Part shown: piece after piece, positions 22,368 to 32,439 of the stretch
Numbering within the stretch: position 1 is the first letter of the stretch
How the letters are laid out: each line of letters begins with the position of its first letter
NCBI GenBank assembly: GCA_964017125.1
Contig: CAXHKU010000928.1
Span: 1-64,000 of the forward strand
Length of the DNA: 64,000 bases
Reading direction: 5' to 3'
Source of the DNA: Flabesymbios commensalis
Taxonomy: Eukaryota; Annelida; Polychaeta; Terebellida; Flabelligeridae
Position numbers and translations under genes: made by a program
Notes under the pieces: model-generated
What the model was told of the DNA's origin: nothing
What the model saw: only the letters and a program-made list of their open reading frames with translations
Database searches by the model: none

Positions 22368-23633
22368 TTATCCAGGTTCTGCCGGTGGCAGACAGCTGGA
22401 TAGATGAAGATGATGCGTGGCGTGCGTGAGCTGGTGTGATTTAAGAGCAGTCCTTAACTTGAAGCCTTTATCACACGTGTCACATATAAACGGTTTGTCG
22501 TCCGTATGAATCACCTTATGCGTCTTCAGCTCATTTATTGTTCCGAAGCATTTCCCGCACCTGTCACACACGTGCGGCTTGTAGCCGGCGTGAGAGTTAT
22601 TATGACGGCTTAATCCACACTTAGTCTTAAAGTGCGTCTGACACGTTTCACATTCATAAGGCTTGGAATCCGTGTGAGAATGTTCATGTTTCTTCAAGTT
22701 ACCCTTCGTTTTGAAGCATTTCTGACAAATATCACATTCGAAAAGCATATCGACGGTATGCAGACGCTCGTGGACTCGCAGACTATTCTTGTTCGCATAA
22801 CACTTATTACACGTCAGACACCTGAATTGAACATCATCATGCATACGCTTATGCTGCTCAAATTCACGTTTGAGTTTAAAAACTTTGTGGCATATTATAC
22901 ATGGGAATTCTCCTTCTTCAGGCGACAGTGTGAGCGATGATTGACATAATAGACATGTATCCCTATATGCTACCTCACCAGCTGTAAGGGATGGAACAAG
23001 CGAGGATGTTGACACAAACGTTTCGCCACAGCTAGTACACACACATTCACCCGAGGGCGCCACTGTAGGTGTTTCAGATATGGCTGTCATTGTACTTGTG
23101 TCGGCACAGGTTCCATCAGATTCCGTCACATGTACAATGCTCCCCGTGAAGATATGTTGGGACATAAATTCATATTTTGTGGCTATTAGGAATGAGTGAC
23201 ACGGCTGTATCTCCCCCTCCATGTTATACCACGCCATATTACAAAACAACCCTCTGCGAGCGAAGTCCTCCAGACCGGAGATGATGAGGCCCTCGTGAGG
23301 TTCAAAATCACCTCGGTCACAAAAGTGCGCTAATTTTTCAATGCTGTCAAGCTGTGAGATACCGAATTGTCCAGTGTAAGCGTATCTGATCAGAGCTTCT
23401 GTCTCGGTGGAGGTGAGCGGGATTTTGATGAGATAATTACCGCGATCACAGTGAGAGAGCTCAGCTTCTAGGACAGAGCTGGCCGCGGCTAGAACTGCAG
23501 CGTGAGCGACAAACTTTTTGCATTGTGAGGACACCATCATGACGTCACACAGGTGACCATCCTGTTGGTATCGGTGTAGAGTAGATAGGAGGCGGATTTC
23601 TTCTAATTCTTCCGTCGTTGTTGTGTGTATGCT
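22368..23633 (-). CDS. BTB/POZ zinc-finger protein, 3' coding exon
   Basis: Large minus-strand exon of about 421 codons ending in TAA. Residues about 10-85 form a BTB domain (LHRYQQDGHLCDVMMVS, KKFVAHAAVLAAASSVLEAE, then a YAYTGQF motif). Residues about 120-165 look like the start of a second, degenerate BTB (GLFCNMAWY, QPCHSFLIATKYEFM). A linker with two CxxC pairs follows, then six C2H2 fingers (CIICHKVF, CLTCNKCY, CDICQKCF, CETCQTHF, CDRCGKCF, CDTCDKGF). BTB-ZF proteins are usually nuclear transcription regulators that dimerise through BTB. The exon is preceded by TTTGTTGCAG, a plausible splice acceptor ending at 23634. There is no ATG before the BTB domain, so the start codon is in an upstream exon I could not find. 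Reading frames on the opposite strand here are shadows. Confidence 0.92.
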   Translation of the reverse strand, partial: SIHTTTTEELEEIRLLSTLHRYQQDGHLCDVMMVSSQCKKFVAHAAVLAAASSVLEAELSHCDRGNYLIKIPLTSTETEALIRYAYTGQFGISQLDSIEKLAHFCDRGDFEPHEGLIISGLEDFARRGLFCNMAWYNMEGEIQPCHSFLIATKYEFMSQHIFTGSIVHVTESDGTCADTSTMTAISETPTVAPSGECVCTSCGETFVSTSSLVPSLTAGEVAYRDTCLLCQSSLTLSPEEGEFPCIICHKVFKLKREFEQHKRMHDDVQFRCLTCNKCYANKNSLRVHERLHTVDMLFECDICQKCFKTKGNLKKHEHSHTDSKPYECETCQTHFKTKCGLSRHNNSHAGYKPHVCDRCGKCFGTINELKTHKVIHTDDKPFICDTCDKGFKLRTALKSHQLTHATHHLHLSSCLPPAEPG

Positions 23634-23819
23634 CTGCAACAAATGACATCAATAATATTACAAATTAAAAACGGTACCATTTTATTTGATTGCGGGATGT
23701 GAAAATACAGCGTTAGTTTAGTGAATAGGGTGTGAGTGAGCTTTTAGGAGAAGACATTATTCATTGGACGAGTGCTGCATGTTGCCACACAGCATAAAAA
23801 CATGAGTATAACGCTCACA
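23634..23819. other. Upstream intron or flank of BTB-ZF exon
   Basis: No further exon recognised. A GTCCAATGAATA-type segment here (minus strand, about 23757-23768) also appears at about 50997, so part of it is dispersed repeat. Confidence 0.4.
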
Positions 23820-24055
23820 ACCTCACTGGCCTGTACAGCCGACAACCTCACTGGCCTGTACAGCCGACAACCTCACTGACCTGTACAGCCGACAAACTCA
23901 ACGGCCAGTACAGCCGACAACCTCAACAGCCTGTACAGTCGACCTCACTGGCCTGTACAGCCGACAACCTCACTGGCCTGGACAACCGACCTCAACGGCC
24001 TGTAGAGTCAACCTCACTGGCCTGTACAGCCAGCCTCAACGTCCTGTACAGCCAT
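23820..24055. repeat. ~25-bp degenerate tandem repeat, about 10 units
   Basis: Units of the form GACAACCTCACTGGCCTG-TACAGCC, some lacking the ACAA. Confidence 0.9.
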
Positions 24056-24173
24056 TTCACATGAAAAAGTCTGATCTGCAAAAAATGGCTGAAAAGTGAC
24101 CCTAAAAGGCATATCCGGAACCTATGATGATCATTGGTGCCAAATGTGGTAACAATCCGCCGAAGAAGAAGAA

Positions 24174-24432
24174 TACCTTTAGAGATACAGCAGGAGTGCG
24201 ATATGGGCCATACCTTTGGAGATACAGCAGGAGTGCAATATGGGCCATACCTTTAGAGATACAGCAGGAGTGTGATATGGGCCATACCTTTAGAGATACA
24301 GCAGGAGTGCGATATGGGCCATACCTTTAGAGATACAGCAGGAGTGCGATATGGGCCATACCTTTAAAGATACAGCAGGAGTGTGATATGGGCCATACCT
24401 TTAGAGATACAGCAGGAGTGCGATATGGGCCG
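24174..24432. repeat. 37-bp tandem repeat, about 7 units
   Basis: Units of ACCTTTAGAGATACAGCAGG-AGTGCGATATGGGCCAT, nearly identical. The period is not a multiple of 3, so the short reading frame over it is incidental. Confidence 0.93.
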
Positions 24433-24470
24433 ATACTGTTATAAAAATCACTGTATGCAACAAAACTTAA

Positions 24471-24837
24471 AGGGACTGGCCCAGGTCTAAAATCACCAAA
24501 AAATCGGTGATTTTATTTTGGCTTCTTAATATGCCCATATGATGTAAACATGTCCATAGACTAGAACTGCAAAAGTTTTTTAATTTTTGTGCTGCGCATT
24601 TACCAGTTAGACTAGATATAGAGACGAAATTCACGCATTTCTAATTTTTGACATGGTTGTCAATAAATAGAAATCAGGAATTTCGTCTCTATATCTAGCC
24701 TGACTGGTGAGTGCGCAGCACAAAAATTAAAAAAAATTGCAGTTGTAGTCTATGCACATGTTTACATCATATGGTCATATATAGAAGCCAAAATAAAATC
24801 ACCGATTTTTTGATGATTTTAGCCTGGGCTAGTCCCT
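24471..24837. repeat. F6 long fold-back MITE, copy 1
   Basis: TTAA 24467-24470, AGGGACTGGCCCAGG at the left, CCTGGGCTAGTCCCT at the right, TTAA 24838-24841. Nearly the whole 367 bp folds back: GTGATTTTATTTTGGCTTC, CATATGATGTAAACATG and GAGACGAAATTC each have a reverse-complement partner in the other half. Second copy at 58830-59194. Confidence 0.9.
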
Positions 24838-24841
24838 TTAA

Positions 24842-25083
24842 CTCTTACAGCCCGGGTACCGACTTCAGTCGACAGAATCTGACGTCTGTAGAAGTCAGAT
24901 TCTGACGACTAAAGTCGATCCCCGCGCTACAAGAGTAGACATATTTAAAATGGTCGTAGACCCATAACATAGATATTCAAATGAAAAGGAAAGAGCTAAC
25001 CAAGACAGTTATGATGATATTAAATTTAAAAAAACAACCTTGGAGGTCAAAGGTTTTCATTAAAAAATTCAGCGCTTCAAGGG
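24842..25083 (+). repeat. F1 MITE sharing its TTAA with F6
   Basis: CTCTTACAGCCCGGG directly after the shared TTAA 24838-24841; core arms of the AGTCG type; right end CTTCAAGGG and TTAA 25084-25087. Confidence 0.9.
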
Positions 25084-25116
25084 TTAAAATATTTATAAAT
25101 TATTGAGATAACTGCA

Positions 25117-25194
25117 TTATTCTAATTCATACCCCGGTGATGAGACTGTAAATAGCGTGACGAAATTTACCCCGGTGATGAGACTGTAAATAGC
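25117..25194. repeat. 38-bp direct repeat, two units
   Basis: ACCCCGGTGATGAGACTG-TAAATAGCGTGACGAAATTT occurs twice in tandem with one difference. Confidence 0.85.
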
Positions 25195-25288
25195 GTGAGG
25201 AAATTTCATCCACAGGTTAATATGATGTTTGGTTAGCAATTGGCCAGAATTGTGTAGGTTTGCGCTATGCATACTGAACAAATTGAAA

Positions 25289-27568
25289 ATATAAATTAGT
25301 TAAAAACTTAGGGTGCATTCTCCCCCGAAACCTCAAATTTTGTTTTATAGTAATGGACTAACATCTAACACAGCTTGCAAAATATTCGGCATGTGAAAAT
25401 AAATAATGGCCGATAGGGGGCCATTTTGAATTTGATCGAGTCAGAATTTTTCAAGATGCATCCTCAGCTGAAATCTCACATTTCATTCTATAGTAATCGT
25501 CTAGCTATCTAGCACGGTTTACCAAATATCGGCCATGTGAAAGTGAATAATGGCCTATAGGCGGCCATTTTAAATTTGATCAAGTCAAAATTTTCCAAGA
25601 TGCATCCTCAGCTGAAATCTCACATTTCATTCTATAGTAATGGTCTAGCCATCAAGCACGGTTTACCAAATATCGCCCATGTGAAAGTGAATAATGGCCG
25701 ATAGGAGGCCATTTTGAATTTGATCAAGTCAAAAATTTTCAAGATGCATCCTCTCCTGAAATTTCACATTTTGTTTTATAGTAATGGTCTAGCCATCTAG
25801 TACGGTTACCAAAAAACCGGCTATGTGAAAGTGAATAATGGCCGATAGGCGGCCATTTTGAATTTGATCGAGTCAATTTTTTTCAAGATGCATCCTCTCT
25901 TGTAATCTCACATTTTGTTTTATAGTAATGGTCCAGCTATCTAACACGGTTTACCAAATATCAGCAATGTGAAAGTAAATAGTGGCCGATAGGCGGCCAT
26001 TTTGAATTCGATTGATTCGAAAGTTTTTAAAAGGCATCCTCTCTCGAAACGTCACATTTTGTTTTATAGTAATGGTCTAGCTATCTAGCACGGTTTACCT
26101 GATATCAGGCCTATCGAGGTAAATAATGCTGATTGTCGGCCATTTTGAATTCGTGAGTTAAAAATTTTCAGGGTGCATCCTCCCCCGAAAAACTCACACT
26201 TTGTTTTATAGTAATCAGGTAATGGTCTAGCCATCTAGCACGGTTTACCAAATATCAGCCATGTGAAAATGAATAATGGCTGAAAAGGCGGCCATTTTAA
26301 ATTTGATCAAGTCAAATTTTTTCAAGATGCATCCTCATCTGAAATCTCACATTTTGTTTTACAGTAATGGTCTAGCCATCTAGCACGGTTGACCAAATAA
26401 GGCCATGTGAAAGTGAATAATGGCCGATAAGCGGCTATTTTGAATTTTATCGAGTCGAATTTTTTCAAGATGCATCCTCTCCTGAAATCACACATTTTGT
26501 TTTATAGTAATGGTCTAGCCATCTAGCACGGTTTACCAAATAACGCCCATGTGAAAGTGAATAATGGCCGATTGGCGGCCATTTTGAACTTGGACGAGTT
26601 GAATTTTTTCAAAATGCATCCTCTCCTGAAGCCTTACAATTTGTTTTATAGTAATGGTGTAGATATCTTGAGCGGTTTTCATGATATTCCACAATATCAG
26701 GCCTGTCGAGGTGAATAATGGCTGATAGGCGGCCATTTTGAATTTTATCAACTTCAAATTTTTCAAGATGCATCCTCTCCTGAAACCTTACAATTTATTT
26801 GATATTAATGGTGTAGCTATCTTCAGCGGTTTCATGATATTCCGCAATATCAGGCCTGTCGAGGTGAATAATGGCCGATAGGCGGCCATTTTTAATTTTA
26901 TCGACTTGAAATTTTTCAAGATGCATCCTCTCCTGAAACCTCAAAATTTGTTTTATAGTAATGGTGTAGCTATCTTGAGCGGTTTTCATGATATTCCGGA
27001 AAATCTTTCAGTCGGATTTACCGATGTTATAAATTAGGTCAAAGTGCTGGGTCAACTTCAAAGTCAAGGTCCAAAAACCTGAAAAGGCACAACTAGGGAC
27101 CTTAGAGAACATGTATGTGCAATATGACTGTCATCGGCCCAGTACTTTTCGAGATCTGCTCCGGAAACGAAGTGCGCGTCAAAACGTCTAAATAGGTCAT
27201 AGTTCTGAACCAGAAGTAGGTCAAAGTTCAAATACCCCAAAAGGCACAACTAGACCCCCTAGGGGTGTTGTGTGTAAAATTTGAAGACAATCGGACAAGT
27301 ACTTTTAGAGATATGCTCCGGAAACGAATTGTTTACGGACGGCCCAACGCCGTCACATCATCATTTTCTCCTCTGCAACCTTGCGTATTGAATTCAGATT
27401 AAAAATATTTTAACCTGTCCATTAGCCACCTGGAAGTAACCCACATACCAAAAATTGTTATCCTAGCTTATTTTCTTACAAAGTTATAGGCAAAAGAAGA
27501 GGCCAAAAAAAAACGGAGGTAGAATCCATAGCTCCCTTCGTCTCACCTACGGTGACGGCGGGAGCTAA
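25289..27568 (+). mobile_element. Tandem-core element with hairpin end, copy 2
   Basis: About twelve core units of about 143 bp followed by the same 3' part and hairpin as the element at 19190-21409, ending GGGAGCTAA. Unit-specific marks occur in the same order in both copies, for example the GTAATCAGGTAATGG insertion at about 20042 and 26213. So the array was copied as a whole, with one unit gained or lost. Confidence 0.7.
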
Positions 27569-28268
27569 TATACCCAAGCTAAATTAGAGCTGCAAAAATT
27601 TGTGATTGAATATTTACAACAACACAAATTTTATATGCAAGTACATGTATATCTTTATTGATGAAAAAGCAACATGGTATGCAGCTCCTGACGATATGAT
27701 ACACTCGTAAAATAAATGATAGCTGATGTGACACCACAGGAAATTAAAATTATTGATGAATACATTGGAATTTGTATATATACATACTTTCTTGAATAAT
27801 TGTGCTAATATTGGCATATTATTACATTTATAAATTGTAATGTGCTGATTTAGGCCTTATTGTAGACTGAGAGTATCAGGGTTCAATTTGTTCAGTTTTG
27901 TGTAGCGAAAAGCTAATTTTGACCAACAGCTAATCAATTTTGCGAATAACAAAAATATTTTATTATTTATGATAGAAAAAACCCACATGGTCTAGGGCAA
28001 AGTTCTTAGAATATCGGCCTAGATCAGTACAAAATGTGTGTCCATTTTCTGGCTGGTCCTCACATAAATTTTTACATGCAATGTTTTAAATTTTCTGCAT
28101 TTTGTAGCAGTAAAACAATTAGACATTGAAAAATTGTGAAGCCACATTTCAGCAGATGTTGGTGCTCCGGCGAGTTTTCTTTTTTATCCTAATCTTTTGC
28201 ATTTACACAGTATTTTCCTTATCATATCTTCTCTTCTTAAAACCATCTGCTTCTTTGTTGTTCTTACT
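27569..28268. other. No gene seen
   Basis: AT-rich; no repeat family or conserved reading frame recognised. Confidence 0.5.
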
Positions 28269-28580
28269 CCCTTGTCCTGCTAAATTGCCAGTCAGAATTT
28301 TTCATTGATTTGAAGCTGAAGCTGATAACACAATTCCCAGCCTCAAATGACAAAAATACTTCTGTTTATCAGAGAATGGAAACTTCATTTTTGAATTATT
28401 TGATTAATTGAAAATCTAAACCTTTTCCTACCTTATTTTATTTAAATTTTTAGCGACTTTGTGAAAAGTATTGATCATAGTCATTTTTAGCGCTTTACAT
28501 CATGTTTCAGCTCCCCAAAATGAAATGCAAGAGTTAGATGCTCAATTAATCAAATATATACGGCTCTAGTAGGACAAGGG
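28269..28580. repeat. F4 MITE (CCCTTGTCCTGCTA ends)
   Basis: CCCTTGTCCTGCTA at the left and TAGTAGGACAAGGG at the right are near-perfect inverted repeats. Internal palindrome arms (GATTTGAAGCTG / CAGCCTCAAATGAC) are diverged. The flanking TTAA is not preserved. Confidence 0.75.
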
Positions 28581-28604
28581 ATAAGCCTATATATGAGGAG
28601 TTAC

Positions 28605-28728
28605 CTGCTTATCATATTGAGACACTGACCCTACACCAGCTACTATCTTTCTTTTGTTCCTGTACTTGACTTGACGTAAACGTGCACTTTCTCGATTAAG
28701 AGTTTTTTGAGCATCAGTCTGTTTGAGC
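28605..28728 (-). CDS. Basic exon B1 of duplicated repeat-protein gene
   Basis: 124-bp exon between a TTGCAG acceptor (ending 28729) and a CAG-GTAACT donor (28604-28600). It reads through in the phase set by the upstream donor and gives LKQTDAQKTLNRESARLRQV then KYRNKRKIVAGVG. It is strongly basic and probably helical. The NRESARLRQ stretch recalls basic regions of DNA-binding proteins, but no leucine zipper follows. Matching exon B2 at 30241-30367 has the same splice sites and one extra codon. Function unknown; no further downstream exon recognised. Confidence 0.65.
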
Positions 28729-28941
28729 CTGCAACAGTCAGAATAATTTTAAAGTGATTATAAGAGCAAATTGAGGTACGGTAATATGAAAATTGAGGTA
28801 CTGTAATATGCACAGTGTATGTGTAAAATGCAGTATGTTAATTATTGTCTAAAAAAGCCAGAAGAAATTCAGTTGCTTTGTGTTTGTAATCATCATAATA
28901 TAAACCGAAATATCATCACACTCTACATTCAAAGTGATTAA

Positions 28942-29185
28942 CCCTTTCAGGCCTGAATTTCCCATTGTCATCTTCATCCACTACAAGCCGTGAATTGCTG
29001 TCACAATTCTCGACTTGTAGTGGATGAAGATGATTTGACTTGGTTTAAAAATTAAAGAAAATTACCATGTATTGGCAAAACAGTTTCATGGGAATTTTAG
29101 TTTTAAAACCCTTGGTTGTAGGAAAATTAGGTCTGTTTTCAGGGATGTAAAATGATGCTTTGATGCATCGTGAGGGCTTAAAGGG
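28942..29185 (+). repeat. F3 MITE inside intron of unit 1
   Basis: TTAA 28938-28941, CCCTTTCAGGCCTGAATT, palindrome CATCCACTACAAGCCGTG / TCTCGACTTGTAGTGGATG at about 28972-29033, right end TTAAAGGG. The matching place in unit 2 (about 30462) lacks it. Confidence 0.87.
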
Positions 29186-29473
29186 TAGAAAGAGCAAATT
29201 GAGATAATATGTACAGTGTATGGGAATAAGCTACGTAATGATACCAGATGAGTTCTCAAATCATACAGCGAATATGAGCACAGTTTTTGAACAGAAAATT
29301 AAGAAGAATTATGATATTTTAAAATTGAGGTATTAAAAAAATCAATTATAATGTCAATGCAATTTTAACTACCTCAGAGTGGTAAGTGTCGATCCCTGCC
29401 TCACTGTAATATGGTCTAAATGCCACAGCGATACTAATATGGACTTAATAGCCATGATAACCATAATAACTAC

Positions 29474-30180
29474 CTGCCAAGTCTTTTTCTCACTGCTTCT
29501 TTCTCTTTGAAGAGTTTGTGTAAATCTGGCCTTTCTTTAATTCTTCTGCGGAACTCTTGCATGCGGTACGCTGCTGGCGCCTTGGATGAATTCAGGCGGC
29601 TCATCTTCTCAGACGACCTATGTCGTCCTCCAACATAGGCTGCCGGCAACTTGGATGAATTCAGGCGGCTCATCTTCTCAGACGACCTATGTGGTCCTCT
29701 AACATTGGCTGCAGGTGACTTGGATGAATTCAGGCGTCCATCTTCTCAGACGACCTATGTGGGCCTCTAACATTGGCTGCAGGTGACTTGGATGAATTCA
29801 GGCGGCTCATCATCTCAGACGACCTATGTGGTCCTCTAACATTGGCTGTCGGTGACTTGGAGGAATTCAGGCCGCTCATCTTCTCAGACGACCTATGTGG
29901 TCCTCCAACATAGGCTGCCGGCGACTTGGATGAATTCAGGCGTCCCATCATTTCAGACGACCTATGTGGGCTTCTAACATTGGCTGCAGGTGACTTGGAT
30001 GAATTCAGGCGGCTCATCTTCTCAGACGACCTATGTGGTCCTCCAACATAGGCTGCCGGCGACTTGGATGAATTCAGGCGTCCCATCATTTCAGACGACC
30101 TATGTGGTCCTCTAACATTGGCTGCAGGTGACTTGGATGAATTCAGGCGTCCCATCTTCTCAGGCGACTTATCCCAGCAA
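29474..30180 (-). pseudogene. Repeat exon A1: nine 23-residue units plus basic tail, frameshifted
   Basis: Minus-strand exon encoding units such as MGRLNSSKSPAANVRG-PHRSSEK (69 bp, 23 residues), about nine in a row. Two unit types alternate, ANVRG...SEM and AYVGG...SEK, forming a 46-residue higher-order repeat. After the last unit comes YRMQEFRRRIKERPDLHK-LFKEKEAVRKRLGR and a donor AG-GTAGTT at 29473. A one-base deletion near 29735 (GGCGTCCATC where sibling units have GGCGTCCCATC) shifts the frame, so as sequenced it cannot be read through; an assembly error is possible. The 5' edge is unclear: upstream of about 30180 the frame runs into a piece of F5 palindrome. The RRIKERPDLHK...KEAVRKR pattern resembles short basic motifs in uncharacterised invertebrate proteins; that is recollection, not proof. 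Confidence 0.7.
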
Positions 30181-30240
30181 ACATGAGACATCGACACAAA
30201 GTTGGGCCATCGTTGTAGAGCCTGCATGAGGAATTGTTAC

Positions 30241-30367
30241 CCCCTTATAATATTGATACGTTAGTTCTACACCAGCTTCTATCTTTCTCCTGTTCCTGTA
30301 TTTGACTTGTCGTAAACGTGAACTTTCTCGGTTATTTTGGGTTTTTTGGGCATCAGTCTGTGTGAGT
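30241..30367 (-). CDS. Basic exon B2 (paralogue of B1)
   Basis: 127-bp exon with a TTGCAG acceptor (ending 30368) and GGG-GTAACA donor. It encodes LTQTDAQKTQNNRESSRLRQ then VKYRNRRKIEAGVE. It aligns with B1 apart from one in-frame extra codon, which supports coding history. Because the partner exon A2 carries a stop, this copy may no longer be translated. Confidence 0.6.
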
Positions 30368-30510
30368 CTGCAACAGCCATAAGAAATTCAGTTACTTTGT
30401 GTATAAATTGCAATCATCATAATAACCGATATATCATCACACTCTCATTCGAAAGGATTAGAGCAGCAAAGTGAGGTAATATCCACAGTGTATGTGTATA
30501 AGCTACTTAA

Positions 30511-30725
30511 CCCTTCAAGTCCATTTTACATCCCTGAAAACAGACTTAATTTCCCTACAAATAGGGGTTTTAGAACGAAAATTTCCATGAAATTGGCTTA
30601 CCAATACATAGCAATTATCTTTAATTTTTAAACCACATCATCTTCATCCACTACAAGTTGAGAATTGCGACAGCAATTCGCAGCTTGTAGTGGATGAAGA
30701 TGACAATGGTGAGTTCAGGCATGAA
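30511..30725 (-). repeat. F3 MITE inside intron of unit 2
   Basis: TTAA 30507-30510, CCCTTCAAGTCC, palindrome at about 30648-30703, right end eroded to TTCAGGCATG. The paralogous place in unit 1 (about 29233, GCTACGTAATGATACC) is empty. Confidence 0.83.
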
Positions 30726-30869
30726 TGATACCAGATAAGTTCTCAAATCATACAGCGAGTATGGGCGAAGTTCAAACGGAAAAATGAAGAATTATAAAAT
30801 TTAAAATTGAGATCATAAAGAATCAATTACGGTATGATGTTAATGCAATTTTAACCCATTTAGTGGCAA

Positions 30870-31440
30870 CTTGAGCAACTCAAAATCTTAGGTTACTGGC
30901 TCTGTGAGCTATTACCTCAGAGAGGTTAGCGTTGATCAACGTGACATCCAGGGCCTTCCCCAGAAAAAAAATAGAGTGGGGGGGATTTTTAAAAGTGCGC
31001 TGTCGTGTTGTGAACCAGTGATGCCCAGAAGGCAGCGCAGTGCAAGGGGGGTACGGGGGCATGCCCCCTGAAATTTTTTCAAAGTTAAGTCTTTAAGTCT
31101 AAGGGAAAGCCCTGACATCTATTACATATACATGAATTTTCCATTTACACCATGCTCAACATAATAAATACACCCCAGCAGGGTTGACACCTACACTGTC
31201 CCGTTGGCCCTAGGCCAGTGAAAGTCAATAAGGGCCAGTAAATCACCTGAGCGACTGGCCCTAGAGGCAAATGAAAAAAATACCAGGCATGCTACTTTAT
31301 TTAATTTTCACACTCCTTGAGTAATGGCTAAAGCACCAGAACAAGTCCAAATTTACCAATTGACCTGTGTTAATAACCCACTAATTATTAAAATTTGATC
31401 TAATTACTCATATTCAATATACGGTACCGGTAGTTACATT
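30870..31440. other. ~570-bp extra DNA in intron of unit 2
   Basis: Not present in unit 1. Contains a GGGGGCATGCCCCCTGAA-type stretch at about 31050 and a GGCCCTAGGCCAGTG segment at about 31207. No gene or terminal repeats identified; probably one or more insertions. Confidence 0.5.
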
Positions 31441-31512
31441 ACTTGAAGTTAGTGTCGATCTCTGCCTCAGTGATAATAATATGGACTTCATAATAATAAC
31501 CAGAATAACTAC

Positions 31513-31900
31513 CTGCTTAGTCGTTTTCACAATGCTTCTTTCTTTTTGTAGATCTTGTGTAAATCTGGCCTTTCTTTAATTCTTTTGGGAAACTCTTGCA
31601 TGCGGTACGCTGCAGGCGACTTGGATGTATTCAGGCGGCCCATTATCTCAGACGACCTATGTGGGCCTCTAACATTGGCTGCAGGCGACTTGGATGCATT
31701 CAGGCGGCCCATTATCTCAGGTGACCTATGTGGGCCTCCAACATTGGCTGCAGGCGACTTGGATGCATTCAGGCGGCCCATTATCTCAGGTGACCTATGT
31801 GGGCCTCTAACATTGGCTGCAGGCGACTTGGATGCATTCAGGCGGCCCATTATCTCAGGTGACCTATGTGGGCCTCCAACGTTGATCCGTTTCAAGTTCA
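31513..31900 (-). pseudogene. Repeat exon A2: four 23-residue units plus basic tail, stop before donor
   Basis: Same design as A1: units such as MGRLNASKSPAANVRG-PHRSPEI, then YRMQEFPKRIKERPDLHKIY and the donor AG-GTAGTT at 31512. A TGA replaces an arginine codon four codons before the donor, so a product would stop there unless this end is non-coding. No start codon or acceptor is clear on the 5' side. A long reading frame on the plus strand over the same repeats is a shadow. Confidence 0.7.
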
Positions 31901-31974
31901 TGCTATGAAGCACGATTTTCAAAATCCTCTCCAGTAAGTTTCAAACTAAATAAAATTCCACTGAAATTGATTAA

Positions 31975-32164
31975 CCTTCACAACACTGAAATATTTTTGG
32001 AGGTCAAAGGTTTTTTTTTCTATTTGAAATCATCATAAATGTCTTAGTTAGCTCTTTCCGCTTCATTTGAATAGCTATGGTATAGGTCTACAGCCATTAT
32101 AAATATTGAATACTTTCAGTGCGGGATCCACTAAAGTCTGAAGTCTGTCCCCGTGCTGAAAGGG
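31975..32164 (-). repeat. F1 MITE, core mostly deleted
   Basis: TTAA 31971-31974, body intact, fold-back core reduced to about 40 bp, AAAGGG and TTAA 32165-32168. Confidence 0.83.
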
Positions 32165-32198
32165 TTAAATATTTAGCAGTAAATGCTCAGTGATTTAA

Positions 32199-32439
32199 CC
32201 CTTGTCCTGCTATGCCCGGATATATACGGGGTTAAGGATGTTTTAGATCAATAAATATATCACCTAATTTAGATGAAATATTTTTTAGTAGATGCTTAGT
32301 TGATCCAATAATTTAATTTTAGACATGTCTATTTTTCATAAATAGTAATATTTTTCGTCATTTGAAGCTGGAAATTGCGTTAGCAATTCCAGCTTCAAAT
32401 GACGAAATATACGATTGAAGCAATTCAGTAGGACAAGTT
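32199..32439. repeat. F4 MITE with near-perfect palindrome
   Basis: TTAA 32195-32198, CCCTTGTCCTGCTATG; palindrome TCGTCATTTGAAGCTGGAA / TTCCAGCTTCAAATGACGA around a GCGTTAGC centre at about 32355-32408; right end TAGGACAAG, then TTAA about 32440. A palindrome of the same kind without ends lies at 39125-39192. Confidence 0.82.

Noticed and set aside
22632-22940. Plus-strand frames opposite the zinc-finger exons
   Set aside because: They are complements of clear C2H2 finger codons on the minus strand.
30880-31118. Two overlapping 60-codon minus frames
   Set aside because: They lie in extra DNA inserted in an intron and show no domain; composition follows GGGGG and CCCCC stretches.
31555-31908. 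Plus-strand 117-codon frame opposite exon A2
   Set aside because: Shadow of the minus-strand repeat exon, which has splice sites, a paralogue and a conserved tail.
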